Source: an uncultured Gemmatimonadales bacterium (GTDB taxonomy: Bacteria > Gemmatimonadota > Gemmatimonadetes > Longimicrobiales > Gaopeijiaceae). Taken from it: 14,945 nucleotides of DNA. The position numbers were made by a program, and so were the translations under genes. The notes under the pieces were generated by a model, which was not told the origin of the DNA, ran no database searches, and saw only the letters and a program-made list of their open reading frames with translations. Of the stretch, positions 14,100-14,945 are shown in pieces; position 1 is the stretch's first letter; each line of letters starts with the position of its first letter. Location: the NCBI GenBank assembly GCA_937983085.1, contig CALJKZ010000141.1:1-14945 (forward strand), written 5' to 3'.

Positions 14100-14945
14100 T
14101 GTCCACCACCTCACGGGCGCGCGGACCGTTCTCCAAGGCCTTCGGCGGCGCCATGTCCCTCGTACTCGGCGGCGCCAAGCCCGGTGCACTCGGCGGCGCG
14201 TTCGCGACCGTGGCGCTCCTCGCCACCGGCGTGGTGGCCTCCAGGCCGGACGCCCCTGAGGCGCCGCCACCCCTCACCGTCGATACCGGCGCCCCCGCGC
14301 CCCAGTCCTTCCAGGACATCAACGCGCCGTACGACGGCCTGTTCCACTTCGCGCGGATCTACTTCGAGGCAGGTGGCGGAGGAGGATTCGGCTGGGGTGG
14401 GCGTCGCGGCGCCCTCTGGGCCCACGACTACCCGCGGGCGGACTACAACTTCCTCTCCATCCTCCAGGAGACGACCTACGTCCGCTCCCACGATCGGGCC
14501 TCCAACGTCATCCCCCTCGATGACCCCGATCTCTTCCGTTACCCCATCGCCTACATCGTCGAAGTCGGGTTCTGGAACCCCACGGACGAGGAGATCGAGG
14601 CCCTCGGCGCCTACCTCCAGAAGGGCGGATTCCTCATCGTCGACGACTTCCAGGGGTACCGGGCGCTCCAGAACCTCCAGTTCCACCTTGGCCGAGCGGT
14701 TCCAGGAGCGACGGTCCAGGTGGTCGCGCCCTCCGACGAGATCTTCGACTCCTTCTTCCGCATCAATCCCGACGAAGTCATTCCGCCGTACGGGGGGCAG
14801 CCGCCCCTCTGGCTCGGCGTATACGAGGACAACGATCCCACCAAGCGCGTCATGGTGATGATCAACGCGAACAACGACATCGCAGAGTATTGGGAGTTCA
14901 GCGATCAGGGGTACTACCCCATCGACCTCTCCAACGAGGCGTACA
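14099..14945 (+). CDS. DUF4159 protein (second copy), truncated by the window end
   Basis: 282 codons are visible and the frame is still open at the window end. The ATG overlaps the upstream TGA. The N-terminus has a repeat-built Gly/Ala leader (11–34) and a hydrophobic stretch FATVALLATGVVA (35–47) without a lipobox Cys, so it is a membrane anchor or a cleaved signal peptide. A Pro-rich linker follows. The DUF4159 domain reads LFHFARIYFEAGGGGGFGWGG, WAHDYPRADYNFL, YPIAYIVEVGFW (148–159), the signature KGGFLIVDDF (175–184), and MVMINANNDIAEYWEF. It aligns along its length with the lipoprotein at 7037 but differs in the Gly-rich loop and in the DHPLF-equivalent (APSDEIFDSFF). It is probably a paralogue working in the same complex. 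MoxR/DUF58-type genes would be expected further downstream (inference). Confidence 0.9.
   Translation, partial: MSTTSRARGPFSKAFGGAMSLVLGGAKPGALGGAFATVALLATGVVASRPDAPEAPPPLTVDTGAPAPQSFQDINAPYDGLFHFARIYFEAGGGGGFGWGGRRGALWAHDYPRADYNFLSILQETTYVRSHDRASNVIPLDDPDLFRYPIAYIVEVGFWNPTDEEIEALGAYLQKGGFLIVDDFQGYRALQNLQFHLGRAVPGATVQVVAPSDEIFDSFFRINPDEVIPPYGGQPPLWLGVYEDNDPTKRVMVMINANNDIAEYWEFSDQGYYPIDLSNEAY
14129..14200 (+). repeat. three 24-nt imperfect units in the DUF4159 leader
   Basis: The units encode FSKAFGGA, MSLVLGGA and KPGALGGA; each ends in a near-identical (C/T)TCGGCGGCGC. Period 24 nt, in frame. Confidence 0.65.

Noticed and set aside
13170..14270. 366-codon minus-strand frame
   Set aside because: Antisense shadow of the TPR gene and DUF4159 leader; no recognisable motif.
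1..14945. Mobile elements, tRNA or rRNA genes
   Set aside because: No transposase or integrase motif, no terminal repeats, no cloverleaf-like or rRNA sequence noticed on either strand.

Overview
The window is GC-rich (well above 60% by eye) and densely coded. Short gene overlaps (TGATG, TTGA, GTGA), GTG/TTG starts, no TAA stop on any intact gene, an S9 peptidase, a REC–HD-GYP protein, a GT2–methyltransferase fusion and DUF4159 proteins suggest a Gemmatimonadota-like or Acidobacteriota-like bacterium. That placement is inference; there is no rRNA or other marker gene here. I see no tRNA, rRNA, insertion sequence or CRISPR array.

Left part (1–4379): the 3' end of an S9 hydrolase; a doubtful small membrane-protein frame (726–1154) that runs tail-to-tail into the next gene; a minus-strand bifunctional GT2 glycosyltransferase/SAM methyltransferase; and, divergently, a GT39-like membrane glycosyltransferase. 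The last two could form a polyprenyl-phosphate-sugar synthase/acceptor pair. The GT2 frame carries an in-frame TAA at 2436–2438, exactly where the family has Tyr in its first beta strand. The gene is therefore recently broken, or the base is an error.

Middle (4367–6812): an 18-nt tandem repeat covers the GT39 stop. It is followed by a compact signalling operon: a stand-alone HisKA-like (DHp) protein without an ATPase domain, a single-domain response regulator, and a REC–HD-GYP protein predicted to degrade cyclic-di-GMP. This operon ends at a strong hairpin shared with a convergent small membrane-associated protein of unknown function.

Right part (7037–14945, running off the window): five tightly coupled genes for exported or membrane proteins. 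They are a DUF4159 lipoprotein, a VWA plus glutamine-amidotransferase-like membrane protein, a legumain/caspase-fold (C13-like) protein whose catalytic Cys is replaced, a TPR–gluzincin–TPR protein with intact HELAH, and a second, membrane-anchored DUF4159 protein. By analogy to MoxR/VWA/DUF4159 clusters this looks like an envelope assembly or quality-control module. Only one protein keeps an intact protease site; the other enzyme-like folds appear to lack their nucleophiles. This is the best candidate for an undescribed system. Short in-frame tandem repeats (15, 18 or 24 nt) lie in the leader regions of its last three genes and also at and inside the GT39 gene.
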